From contig NC_081406.1 of the NCBI RefSeq assembly GCF_030272615.1, positions 232,306,396 to 232,370,395 on the forward strand: 64,000 nt of DNA. Reading direction: 5' to 3'. The DNA is from Cryptomeria japonica. Taxonomy: Eukaryota > Streptophyta > Pinopsida > Cupressales > Cupressaceae. Below the pieces are notes generated by a model, which made no database searches, was not told where the DNA came from, and saw nothing but the letters and a program-made list of their open reading frames with translations. The position numbers were made by a program, and so were the translations under genes. Shown in pieces: positions 23,001 through 34,074 of the stretch (position 1 is its first letter; each line of letters opens with the position of its first letter).

Positions 23001-25901
23001 TTAATCTCTTTTCTTAAGAGTATTCAACATTGCCTCATGATCAGCACTAGTTGTTGTCCATAGTTCTGTTGTCTTCAGTCTTGCTTGATACTTCAACAAC
23101 TTGATATTTGTAGCTATAATAAGGTGCAAATACATGAGAATGGTTTTGTGTCTATTATAGTCTTCAAATGATGTATGTTAGCAAACAAGTCCCTATAACA
23201 CCAACTGAACTTGTAGGATACATGAACCCATCATCATCTGTCACCGACTGTGTTAGCTTCTGCTTTCCCTATACACACTGTGCCAACCAATAGTCTGATC
23301 TCTCTTCATTTCCCTATGGTGCTACTACTACAAAAACATGTCCTGGTTGTAGAGGGTCTGAAAGAAAGTCATACTCAACTAAACTTTCCATGTCATCATT
23401 TGACATGGATATTGTTTGAGATAAAGGAGTTAGATATTGTGGAACCCATGTATCAACCCACTCAATTGACTCGCACTGATCCCAATCACACTAAACACAA
23501 ATCCAACAAAAATAAGTCAATTATCATGTCCAAATGGTCCATGTACTTGCATCTAAGCTACAAAATGAATGCATCTTTAAAGAGTCTTTAATTGTTTGAC
23601 AATCCAATTTATCTCCCATTGTGCCCTCCTCAACCAACCAAAAGATTCCGCACACTGCTGAATCAAGAGTCCCTCCCTGTGACATTGCTGAACTACACAA
23701 ATCAACAATAGAACATGCATTGGAGAATTTTGCACTTGAAATCCTCAATTTCTCCTTAACTAGAGATCTCTTCAAACATGCACCTGCTCCATCATGCTCC
23801 CCCTTCCCATGCCCTTCTTAAAAAAACCTCCAAATATGAGGTACACGCCTCTCTACCTACATTCTACTCAACCAATAAAACATACAAGCATTCTTGAATT
23901 GACCCATGTAGTTATCTGACCATATGAGATGTCGGTCTATTGCAATACCTTCCTCCTGCAAGAAATATTCTCGAAACAATGTTGCGCATACTCGAAGGAG
24001 TGAGATCTATCATCACTCATATAAAAATGATACTCCTTGATTATCTTCATGTCCTCTTCTGTACTATTAGGGGCATGTCTATATGTTATGTGAAGAAAAA
24101 TAGAAATCTGAATTGAATTGTAATACTGAGCCTGCACCTCATTTTGTGGTTACAATGTATAGTTTTCTGCCAAATCGACCTGAACTATCGATCTAACCAT
24201 TGAGACCTATGGGTGTGCCTTGCATACTTGTAGAAAATATTTTCCTTAAAATCCAAAATAAAATCAGCAACACTAACTTCTCTAGAGACCAACTCGCATC
24301 TAGAACCTTCACCTCCAATTTTCAAAGTATATTTCATTGTCTCATATCTTTTTTTCTGAATAATATTCTTTTCAAACTCGTGTTTTCTCCCCTCATGAAA
24401 ACACAAAACAAAATTTGACAACCCACCATGTTGTGAGCACTTCTCATTCAAACAATCATTTCTATAAAAAAAACATCCATCATCTCTAGGACATAAAAAT
24501 AGATCTAGCAAGTCTCTTGATGATTTCAAAAAATGCATTGCACCGCACTCCTGGAATATATCATTAATATGCATCATAGAAAAAATATAGCAATAAATTT
24601 CATGGTACATAGAAAACTCCACATGGTATTTGCAACAAGTATTACAAATATTAAGAGGTACACAATAAAATGACTTCAAAGATTCAAAGGCCTTCTGCAA
24701 TATTTTCAAAGTTAGATGTATTTCACAAATTTTTTTGTACAACATTGTTTGGCTTGATTCCAATAAATGTTTGGGATGCGGTGTATAGTCTCGGTTGTCG
24801 ATTCTTAACCTCAAAACATCCTTTACATTGGGTGATACTCTAGAATTAGAGTGCCAAAATTCTTGAATTTCCTCCACATTGTCGGACAAATTCTTATCAA
24901 CACATCGAAGCCTCCCACCAAAAGCCCATGTATCATGTTGAGAAGGATCATCAAGTGTTTATCTTCTTGCAAGTGCTCTATCCAAAGTTTTACAATTTAT
25001 GTTCAAATCAACACAAGTTTGTCTCATAAAGTGAGCCTTCCTAAAATGATGGATTACCAAGGAGGTTGTAATCACTATTCAAGTGGCTCTCTTATCTTTT
25101 TCCTTGCTATTCTTTCCAATAGAATTGAGAGCATTACAAATATTTTTGACAATAATAGAATTTTTCTCCATCTTCTTGTTCATATGAATCTTCAATTTGG
25201 CTAGCAATGGTCTCATCTTTTGCATCTTTAGCAATTAAACAAAAAGTTGGCATTGCTCAGTCAATGTCTTATTACTAAAATATTCATTCAAAAGTTGTGT
25301 AGCCCATAATCAAACGGTTTGTGTTGACCTCTTTCCTTCAAGATTGGAAATAATGTTCTCATCAATCATTTTGGGGTTCTTGAAGGTCTTGAATTTGGAA
25401 TTTGTCTTTCATCCATGAGAGGGTCTTCATTTCTCATGTAATTCGGTGTTACATATTGTTAACTTGGTTGAACAATTCCACCTTCAATGTCAAATTTTCC
25501 CAAATTTTCACCTCCTATGTCAATTTGTCCATTTTCACCTTCAATGTCAACAACCAAATTTTCACCTTCATTGTCAATTCCCACATTTTCATTCATAAAT
25601 TCAATATCATGTTGAACATTTTCAATATCTATTTCAACATTGTCATTCCCAATTTGAATATCATGTTCAATGTTTCCAATATCAAAATCAAAATTTCATT
25701 TTCATTTTCAATAACTTGCTCAACATTTTCAAATTCAATTCCCTCTTCACTTGAAGTAACATTTGCAAAGGCTTCACCAATATTTGACATACCTTGTCTT
25801 CTCCTCCTATGACCTTCTCTATCTCTTTGTATATATACTTCAATTTTCTCATTTGAAAGATTTTTTTTACATTTATGCTTTCGATGATTGTGTCTCCCCA
25901 T
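23001..25901 (-). pseudogene. Decayed transposase-like gene (DFAENY / HGKGxxDGxG type)
   Basis: A start at 25901 (MGRHNHRKHKCKKNL) is followed by a basic N-terminus and acidic repeats (DIEGEN type, 25470-25700). The best open piece is 24185-24889, with cysteine pairs (CNTCCKYH) and CPRDDGCFFYRNDC. Then, across frameshifts, come DLAENYTL near 24160, FYMSDDRSHSFEYA near 24040, HLIWSDNYMGQFKNACMFY near 23910, EGEHDGAGACLKR near 23790 and a C-terminal KTTELWTTTSADHEAML ending at 23001. From memory this order (DFAENY, SDD, WSD..QFK, HGKGE.DG.G) is shared by a widespread eukaryotic family that looks like a DDE-type transposase; the acidic residues could be the catalytic triad. I cannot name the superfamily. 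At least three frameshifts and several stops make it inactive. No terminal inverted repeats were identified. Confidence 0.65.
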
Positions 25902-26084
25902 TATACCTCCACAAAGATGCTCCTAAATGATTGACAATGATAATTTTGTCTACAAGAATATCTCAAAAGCAGAATTTTGTCACCGTCTATCTGAAAAAAC
26001 TAGTGATAGTCACCTACAACACAAAGGTGTGGGCTGTTGGAATGCACAAAATGGCCCACAAACCTATTTTTTGTGGTACAAAAA

Positions 26085-26222
26085 TAGGATATCCAATTTT
26101 TATACATATTTTTTTTCTATGCTATCGAAAATTCCCATTGGCCCCCATTTTTTTGAATGTTGGTGCCCTAATGGAAACAAATCGGATATCATATATTAAT
26201 TCGATATCCAATTTGTTTACAT
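26085..26222. repeat. GATATC palindrome cluster
   Basis: AGGATATCCAATTTTTATAC at about 26091, then ATCGGATATCATATATTAAT with TCGATATCCAATTTG at 26180-26215. The second is an inverted pair. The same motif bounds the AT-rich block at 15600 and occurs near 55690. Confidence 0.5.
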
Positions 26223-26230
26223 ATAGGAAA

Positions 26231-26231
<1 letters not shown>

Positions 26232-26319
<88 letters not shown>
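26232..26319 (+). repeat. GA microsatellite
   Basis: About 44 consecutive GA dinucleotides, followed by an impure GA-rich tail to about 26392. Frames of alternating Arg/Glu or Ser/Leu here are artefacts of the repeat. Confidence 0.97.
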
Positions 26320-26321
<2 letters not shown>

Positions 26322-26397
26322 GAAGGGGAGAGAGTGAGAGTGAGATAGAGAGACATAGATAGCAAAGGGTAGAGGGAGAAAGAGAGAGAGCGGGGTC

Positions 26398-28559
26398 ATA
26401 AGACACCATATGACCCCTTTTAACATCCTAGTACATGACATGACCCCTTATGAATCCATATGACCCCTTAGGACACCATATGGTGCTGTTAGGGGTCATA
26501 TGGTGTCCTAAGTGGTCATATGGTGCTCTATGACCTCTTTTAACATCCTCATACATGACATGACCCCTTTGTGATATAATGTGACCCTTAGGACACCATA
26601 TGGTGTCCTTACAGGTCATATGGTGTCCTAAGGGGTCATATGGTGTCATTAGGGGTCGTATAGTGTCCCAAGGGGTCATACGATGTCCTATGACCACTTA
26701 GGACACCATATGACCCCTTTTAACATCCTAGTACATGACTTGACCCCTTGTGATGCAATATGATCCCTTAGGACACCATATGGTGTTGTTAGGTGTCATA
26801 TGTTGTACTAAGGGGTCATTTGGTGTTCTGTGACCCCTTACCCCTTAGGACACCATATGAACCCTTTTAACATCCTAGTATAGGACATGACCCATTGTGA
26901 CACAATATGACCCCTTAGGACACCATATGGTATCCTTAGGAGTCATATGGTGTCCTAAGGGGTCATATGGTGTCATGTGACCCCTTAGGACACCATATGA
27001 CCCTTTTTAACATCTTCGTACATGACATGACCCCTTGTGACACCATATGACTCCTTAGGACACCATATGGTGTCCTTAGGGGTCATATAGTGTCCTAAGG
27101 GGTCATATGGTGTCCTATGACCCTAAGGACACCATATGACCCTTTTTAACATCCTAGTACATGACATGACCCCTTGTGACACCATATGACCCCTTAGGAC
27201 ACAATATGGTGTCCTTAAGGGTCATATGGTGTCCTAAGGGGTCATATGGTGTTCTATGACCCCTTAAGACATCATATGTCCCCTTTTAACATCCTAGTAC
27301 ATGACATGATTACTTGTGACACCATATGACCCCTTAGGACACCATATGACCCCTTTTAACATCCTCGTACATGAAATGACCCATTGTGACATAATATGAC
27401 CCCTTAGGACATCATATGGTGTCGTTAGGGGTCATATGGTGTCCTAAGGGGTCATATGGTGTTCTATGACCCCTTAGGACAACATATGACCCCTTTTAAC
27501 ATCCTAGTACACGACATGACCCCTGATGACACCATATGGTGTCATTAGGGTTTATGTGGTGTCGTTAGGGGTCGTATGGTGTCCTAAGGGGTCATATGGT
27601 GTTCTATGACCTGTTAGGACACCACATGACCCATTTTAACATCCAAGTACATGGCATGACCCCTTGTGACATAATATGACCCCTTAGGACACTATATGGT
27701 GTCATTAGGGATCATATGGTGTCCTAAGGGGTCATATGGTGTCGTTAGGGGTCATGCGATGTCCTAAGGGGTCATATGGTGTTCTATGACCCCTTAGGAC
27801 ACCATATGACCCATTTTAACATCCTAGTACACACCATGACCCCTTGTGACACCATATGACCTCTTAGGACACCATATGTTGTCCTTAGGGGTCATATGGT
27901 GTCCTAAGGGGTTATGTGGTGTTCTATTACCCCTTAGGACACCATATGACCCCTTTTAACATCCTAGTACATGACATGACCCCTTGTGACACCATATGAC
28001 CCCTTAGGACACCATATGGTGTTGTTAGGGGTCATATGGTGTGCTAAAGGATCATATGGTTTTTTATGACCCCTTAGGACACAATATGACACCTTTTAAC
28101 ATCCTAGTACACAACATGACCCCTTATGACACCATTTGACCCCTTAGGACACTATGATGTTCGAAGGGGTCATACGGTGTCCTAAGGGGTTGAATATATT
28201 GTTATAACACATGTGTGGACCTTTAGGACCCCATATGACTCCTAACGACATCATATGACCCCTCAGGACACCATATGACCTCTTTTAACATACTAGTACA
28301 TGACATGACTCCTTAGGACAACATATGACCGCTTAGGATAATATAATGTCCTAATGGGTCATATGGTGTCATAAGGGATCATATGGTGTTCTCACACATG
28401 TATGGGCCCTTAGGACACCATATGACCCCTAACGACACCATACGATCCCTTAGGACACCATATGACCCATTTTAACATCCTAGTACACATCATGACCCCT
28501 TATGACACCATATGATCCTTTAGAACAATACAATGTTGTAATGGGTTATATGGTGTTGT
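26398..28559. repeat. Palindromic satellite array, main part (140-bp period, 20-bp subunits)
   Basis: The marker TTTTAACATCC occurs at 26418, 26538, 26718, 26865, 27005, 27144, 27284, 27354, 27494, 27634, 27814, 27954, 28094 and 28283. Most steps are 140 bp; others are 70, 120 or 180. Within a unit a 20-bp motif (CCCCTTAGGACACCATATGA) appears in both orientations, giving the perfect palindrome GGACACCATATGGTGTCC. Variants near the right end include ACACATGTGTGGGCCCTTAG. No coding function. Confidence 0.95.
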
Positions 28560-29489
28560 TGTCACAACCCTCCTTTATCACCTTTTGATTTAAATACAAT
28601 TCTATTATATTTTTGGATAAGCTATTTAAATGAATGAATAAATGTTATAAAAAGAATGAAAATAATAATACACACACAGACACTTGGAGAATATACATTA
28701 TTATAATTTATTTATTTTCCACTCCCAATTATGGCACATGTTGTAGGAAGAATAAGAAGCTTCTAGAGGAATCTCCACCACCTTGCATGTAACTCCCCCA
28801 CGAAGTTTAATCAATTTGCATGAGTCCAATATTGGAAAAGAATCTCCTTTTTAATTAAATTTTCTAGATAGTGGAATGGAGGGAATTTTCTTATAAAATT
28901 GTATGCAAGTTTCAAAGAAGGGAGTTGATTATGTTTTGAAGGAAATTTCCCAAGTTTTAGAAGTAGATCTTCTTTGGTAGTCTCACTTTCATTGCAGGAA
29001 TTTTAAGTTGCTGTTTGAAGGATTTCTCTTAAGTTGAAAGGAAGGATCATAAGGATAGCTAGTGGATTCAACATCAAGCTCGATAAACCAGGTTCTCTCC
29101 TTGTTTTTTTTACATTCACTTATGAGGAATTCGTAATATCAAAAATATAGTTATAGATCTTCCTTTATATAAAGAATTTTTTTTAATATTAGATTGTAAA
29201 TCTTTTATTTAGGGATAAATAATAATGATAATGCTTTCATATAGTGCATGTAAAAGATAGTTTATTTATTTATTTTATTTCCCTTAAGAAAATATGCACA
29301 TGATCTTGCTTTTTGTTTTTTTTTTCCAAAGATTTTAGCAAAAAGAAAATCATATTCCTTTATTTGTTTAAAATCTCTTTTTCTGAGATTAAAATTCTTC
29401 CCTATGTGATTTGAATCTTTATTTCTTCCCTCTAATTCATTTCTCTGGTTCTTCGAATGGAAATCTGAATCTCATTCTTTAATCTCTTT

Positions 29490-29670
29490 GTGATTATTTT
29501 AAATCTCTCTGTGATTATCTTAAATCTCTCTGTGATTATCTTAAATCTCTTTGTGATTATTTTTAAATCTCTTTGTGATTATTTTAAATCTCTTTATGAT
29601 CACTTTTAAATCTCTCTGTGATTATTTTAAATCTCTCTCTGATTATTTTAAATCTCACTATGATTATTAG
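29490..29670 (+). repeat. Minisatellite, period about 21 bp
   Basis: AAATCTCTCTGTGATTATCTT-like units are repeated about eight times with small changes, inside the long LTR unit. Confidence 0.9.
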
Positions 29671-29738
29671 TTAAATAAATCTCCCTGTGAGTTGAACAAG
29701 ATCTCTCTGTGAATATTAGTTGAATAAAATCTCCTTGT

Positions 29739-29880
29739 GAATACTAGAAATAAACAATCTTCTTATGAATACTGGAAATAAAAAATCTCCCTGTGAATAC
29801 TGTAAATAAACAATCTTCCTATGAATACTGGAAATAAACAATCTCCCTGTGAATACTTGAAATAAACTCTCAATCCCCCT
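29739..29880 (+). repeat. Minisatellite, period 28 bp
   Basis: GAATACTGGAAATAAACAAT-type units start at 29739, 29767, 29795, 29823 and 29851, an exact 28-bp step. It follows the 21-bp array. Confidence 0.92.
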
Positions 29881-30054
29881 ATGTGAGCTTTGTATAAACA
29901 TCTGCCTACTTCTTGATAATCTGGAGCAAATTATTCTCTGTTACACTTTCATCCCTGGAATTGAATTGTTATTCTCACTCTTACATTAATATTTTCTTTA
30001 TACACATACCTATTTATGTATTCTCCTTTTATACAATTTAATATTCTGGAATGA

Positions 30055-30058
<4 letters not shown>

Positions 30059-30092
<34 letters not shown>
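30059..30092 (+). repeat. AT microsatellite
   Basis: About 17 AT dinucleotides, immediately followed by AAGGTATTAAT. It could overlap a TATA-type promoter of the LTR unit. Confidence 0.9.
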
Positions 30093-30100
<8 letters not shown>

Positions 30101-30218
30101 AATAAATTTATGCGAAGTAATTAATATTTATTTTGGCACGATATAGTACTCCGTACGTATCGGCTTGCAGGTGGGGAATGGAGTTAATACTCTGCAGGGG
30201 AGTGGTACCATAACGATA

Positions 30219-30273
30219 CCCCCCACTAGCCTGCGGTCACTGCTACGACAGTGGCCGCAGGGTAGTGGAGGGG
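30219..30273. other. GC-rich hairpin
   Basis: Left arm 30219-30242 and right arm 30249-30273 are inverted copies around a 6-base loop, CTACGA. About 22 of 24 positions pair, with one bulge, one mismatch and one G-T pair. It sits in a 130-bp GC-rich island inside otherwise AT-rich sequence. Confidence 0.8.
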
Positions 30274-30299
30274 ACCCGTGGGGTCCCACTCCCACTTGG

Positions 30300-32040
30300 C
30301 CTTTGTTAATGCCAATCAAACTTTAAATCCAAGGCAATGTTAATTTTTAAAAATTCTTTTTTTTTTTTTATATATGTATAAAATTTTAGTTTATTTAAAT
30401 TCTTTCTTTATATATATATAAATTTAAGTTTAATAATTTTTTTTAACTTAGGTAATTTTTAGATTTATAACTAGTTTTAACAAATTTATAAATTGTAAAT
30501 TAAATTATAATTAGATCCTCTTAAGATCCACTTAGCAATTAATCCATATTAAATGACTTGAAGCTAAATTCTATTTTGGGATTAGTGGCTTTATAAGCGA
30601 TATTCTCGCATGTAACTTACCCTACCTTCGCCTCATGCAAATTGCTTTACATTGATTACATTTATTGGCATTTCCATCTCCATGCAAGTTTCATGTTTAA
30701 ATATTATTATGCAAGTTTCGTAATCGTTATTATTATGCAAAGTTATATTTCAAGTTTTGAATAATAAATAATGTTAGTTATGGTTTTTATTCCATGTAAT
30801 TCATCAAGTAGTTATTTCAATTAATTGAGCTTTGCAATGTCTAATTATACATGTTCAATTTATAATGTTTTTTCAAGCATGATGTTTATCATAAGTTAGA
30901 AAATTAAATAAAGGAAGTTGGAAAACCAAAACCTAATAGCGTTCGGTATATACAGTGCCTCTGGGTCACGCTTACGGGTAATGCCATCGTGTTGAACTAC
31001 TGCACTTAATGCCTAATAGAGCTACATCAATGACGTCTGTGGCATTGTCTCTATAAATCATCGGGGAGTAATAAGGGACACTTGGAAGTTAAAATCCAAG
31101 GGGCAGGTAATCCCCCTTGGATCGATAATTTAATAAGATAATTCTAAAACGATCTTTCATTCACTGAGTTAAACTATAGTAAACCCCTATAGGGATGATG
31201 AGTGAAATGCTTTTATAAAATTGATTTAATCTCGAAGAATTGTTGTTGATTGACAATTGGTCAAGGGTGATGCTTATGTTAAGAATTAGGATCTAGTTGT
31301 TTTAGGCCACAAGCAATAGGCCATCTTGAGCCCTTGCTTAAGCGCTACCATCATGGGTAGCAACCGCAGAGAAACTGTCTGGGACATTGACCCTAGAAAG
31401 GGTTGCGTACCCACTAATCAGTTTACATCAAACCATAGAGTAGAAAATAGAACTACATACTTTATGCCTTGATCCCGTGTCGAAGCGGGTATGTAGGCAG
31501 TCTTGGGATGGAGTTGTCCCTCATACTCAGGCATTCGTGGGTGGGGTCCAGGCTTGGTATAGAAGGATTGAATAGAACCATAATTTGAAAGATAATTAAA
31601 ATGGAAAAAGTAATTCAGTGCATACTCGGAAGGAATCCCGTATGGATTCGCTTGACTTCCCGAGGCTTTAAGCCAAATTTCGAGGCAGAATTCAAGCTTG
31701 TATTATGTTATTTAATTACTCCTAAGGACAGCAACCTCAGTGCACTTCTATTAGAAGAGTGTAGTACTTAGTGAGTCGCTCAGGATCCAAATGGTCCCGA
31801 TGAGTCTAAGTCTCTGGCCAGAGCACCTCCTATCCCAATTGGATAGATGCCTACCCCATATGGGTAGATTCCTATCCCATATTGGATAGATGAAATCTTA
31901 TGTCCCGTATGGACAAATGCCTAACCTGTATGATTAGATTCTCATCCCGGATGGATGAATGCCTAATCGAAATGGATGGATGCCCAGAGTATGCGATTGA
32001 ATCAAACATAAATGACTAAACAAAAAAAAAAAGAGTGGTC
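30300..32040. other. Right part of the long LTR unit, no gene seen
   Basis: AT-rich to about 30930, then more balanced sequence. Near 31840-31985 imperfect repeats of about 30 bp carry CCCATATGGGTAGATTCCTA-like text. No open frame worth reporting. Confidence 0.55.
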
Positions 32041-32075
32041 AATTTTGTTGAGTTAATTATGGGTGGGTTATTACA

Positions 32076-32605
32076 ATCGTAAGGGGTCATATGGTTTCCT
32101 AAGGGGTCATAAGGTGTTATAACACATGTGTGGGCCCTTAGGACTCCATATAACCTCTAATGACCCCATATGACCCCTAATAATACCGTATGACCCCTTA
32201 GGACACCATATGACCACTTTTAACATCCTAGTAGACGACATGACCCCTTATGACATAAAATGACCCCTTAGGACAATATGATGTCCCATTGACCCTTTAG
32301 GACACCATATGATCCCTTTTAACATCCTAGTACATGAATTGACCAATTATGACACCATATGATCCATTAGGACAATATGATGTCCTAATGGGTCATATGT
32401 TGTCCTAAGGGGTCATATGGTGTTATAACACATGTGTGGGCCCTTAGGACCCCATATGACCACTAACGACACTGTATGACCCCTTAGGACACCATATGAC
32501 CCCTTTTAACATCCAATTACATGACATGACCCCTTAGGACAATATGATGTCCTAATGGGTCATATGTGTCCTAAGGGCTCATATGGTGTTATAACACGTG
32601 TGGGT
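32076..32605. repeat. Palindromic satellite array, second part
   Basis: Continues the array at 26398-28559 with the same 20-bp motif and TTTTAACATCC marker. It includes several ATAACACATGTGTGGGCCCT variants. It ends at the copia insertion, where the 5-bp target duplication (TGGGT here, TGGGC on the far side) lies in that variant. Confidence 0.93.
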
Positions 32606-34004
32606 TGTTGGCATTGCATGTAGATTGCATTAATGAAGTATAGTGTTGTCATTGATGTCAATAGCAACCGGTAATGGAGTTATATTACAACCGATAGTGA
32701 TGCAGTAATGCAACCAGTATTTGAGCAGTGAAGGAAACCGGTATTACTATTTAAGCAGAGTGATGAACCGGTAACCCTAACCTATTGATATGCCTATCCC
32801 TAATTGATGGAGCTTGGTGAATAGGTTATATTGATCTATGATCGAATGGTGACTGGAGACAGAGATTCCATGTATGCATGATGCACATGATGAGTTTCAA
32901 AGTGGTTTTGGCACCTAGAGATAACTGTTTTATCTTGGGAATGAGAAAATGCATAGCATGAAGTGAATAATGCGTGATGAGTTACAAGATCCAATGTGTG
33001 ATGAACCAGGTGCAGTCAAAGTTGTCTTGAACAATGTGCATCTGATTGCTATGTAATCCAATGATCATGTTTGAACTAATATGTTTTTAGTATCTATGAG
33101 ATCTTCGGTTTTGTGATGTGTTACCGACCTATTGTATTTATTTTTAAGGTCGATGAGTTGTTTGTAATTATGTTGGAAATTTGGTTAAGTGTGGTAGTAT
33201 GATTGATTGCTGAACCAGAAGGAGTATCTGCAAAATGTTTTGAAGGAAGATAGGAGCATAACATGATCTGACTAAGCAAGATAGTGCTATTACCAGATCA
33301 ACAAAAACCCTATTGTTCTCTAACCATTACAACAGTTAAATCCCTTAACCGGGTAAGCTTTAACATAATTGGTTCTTTCTAAATCCTCTAACCAGGTGAT
33401 CCATTAGCTTGGATTTGAAATCCTCTATCGAGGTTACTTCTAACAGGGTATTGTAGTCAATCCCTTAACCGGGTGGTTCTTAACTGAACTTGTTCCTAAC
33501 AAGACATTTTTGTAAAGCTTCTAACAAGGCTTGGCTCCTAATAGGGCAAACTTTAGAAGAGTTTAGAATACTTGTGCGTATTCATCCCCACCGTGGTTTT
33601 TCCCATTTGGGTTTCCATGTCAAAAATCATTGTGTTAAGTGGTGAATGATTTTGTGGTTATGTTTTAATATGGTTGATATGATTAACTGGTAAAGCCACT
33701 TAGATATGATTAGATGATTGGAAGTGATCTGAAATGAGTTATTACTAATGTTAGTAAAATGTTTTAATGTTTTGGTTAAATGGTATGTGAGTTTCAGATC
33801 CGTTATACTGTTATATTGGTATTCTAGTCAACCAGTAAGCTTGACAGTGCAGTATCGGTTTTTTTTATAGTATCTAAACCGGTTAGTTCAGTGATTGATT
33901 TATGAGTTTGGTTTAAGTGTGGTGAAATTTTAGTTTGTTTTCTATCTATTGATTCAACCCCTCCCAATAGTTGACCATATCCTTATTGATTCATCATATC
34001 ATCA
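32606..34004 (+). repeat. 5' LTR of the copia element
   Basis: TGTTGGCATTGCATG to CATATCATCA. It contains CCGTGGTTTTTCCCATTTGG with GTTTCCATGTCAAAAATC at about 33591-33628 and ATTCAACCCCTCCCAATAG near the end. Both motifs recur, reverse-oriented, in the LTRs of the pol-less elements. Confidence 0.95.
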
Positions 34005-34006
34005 AT

Positions 34007-34018
34007 TGGTATCAGAGC
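34007..34018 (+). other. Primer binding site of the copia element (tRNA-iMet)
   Basis: TGGTATCAGAGC, a perfect match to the usual initiator-Met site, two bases after the LTR. Confidence 0.95.
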
Positions 34019-34074
34019 ATTTTAGGTCCTCTTGTGGTTAAGCCTAGTAGCTTGAGGAAAAGATCTAGGAAATC

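Larger units (their letters stand above)
28560..32075 (+). mobile_element. 3.5-kb non-coding LTR unit inserted in the satellite (probable solo LTR)
   Basis: It starts TGTCACAACCC and ends GGGTTATTACA; these ends are imperfect inverted repeats (9 of 11). The 5-bp flanks GTTGT and ATCGT are each one change from GTCGT, which occurs in the satellite at this position, so they are probably a decayed target duplication. No internal direct repeat of the ends and no coding region is seen. It is best read as a solo LTR of a long-LTR element; a non-coding element is the alternative. Strand is not certain: a TATA-rich stretch near 30060-30095 followed by a GC-rich block would fit plus-strand transcription. 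Confidence 0.65.

Noticed and set aside
23250-23821. Two plus-strand frames of 113 and 66 codons
   Set aside because: They lie antisense to the C-terminal part of the transposase-like relic, where the minus strand carries family motifs.
26122-26441. Open frames of Arg/Glu or Ser/Leu repeats on both strands
   Set aside because: They are direct translations of the GA microsatellite and have no coding support.
26398-28559. A CRISPR-like array
   Set aside because: Repeats are contiguous and vary in both orientations, with no unique spacers, and the sequence is clearly from a eukaryotic repeat landscape.
29716-29901. A 61-codon frame with repeated FRRLFISSIH-like text
   Set aside because: Product of the 28-bp minisatellite; no start context or family match.
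30128-30319. A 63-codon frame in the GC-rich island
   Set aside because: It overlaps the inverted-repeat hairpin and has no recognisable protein features.
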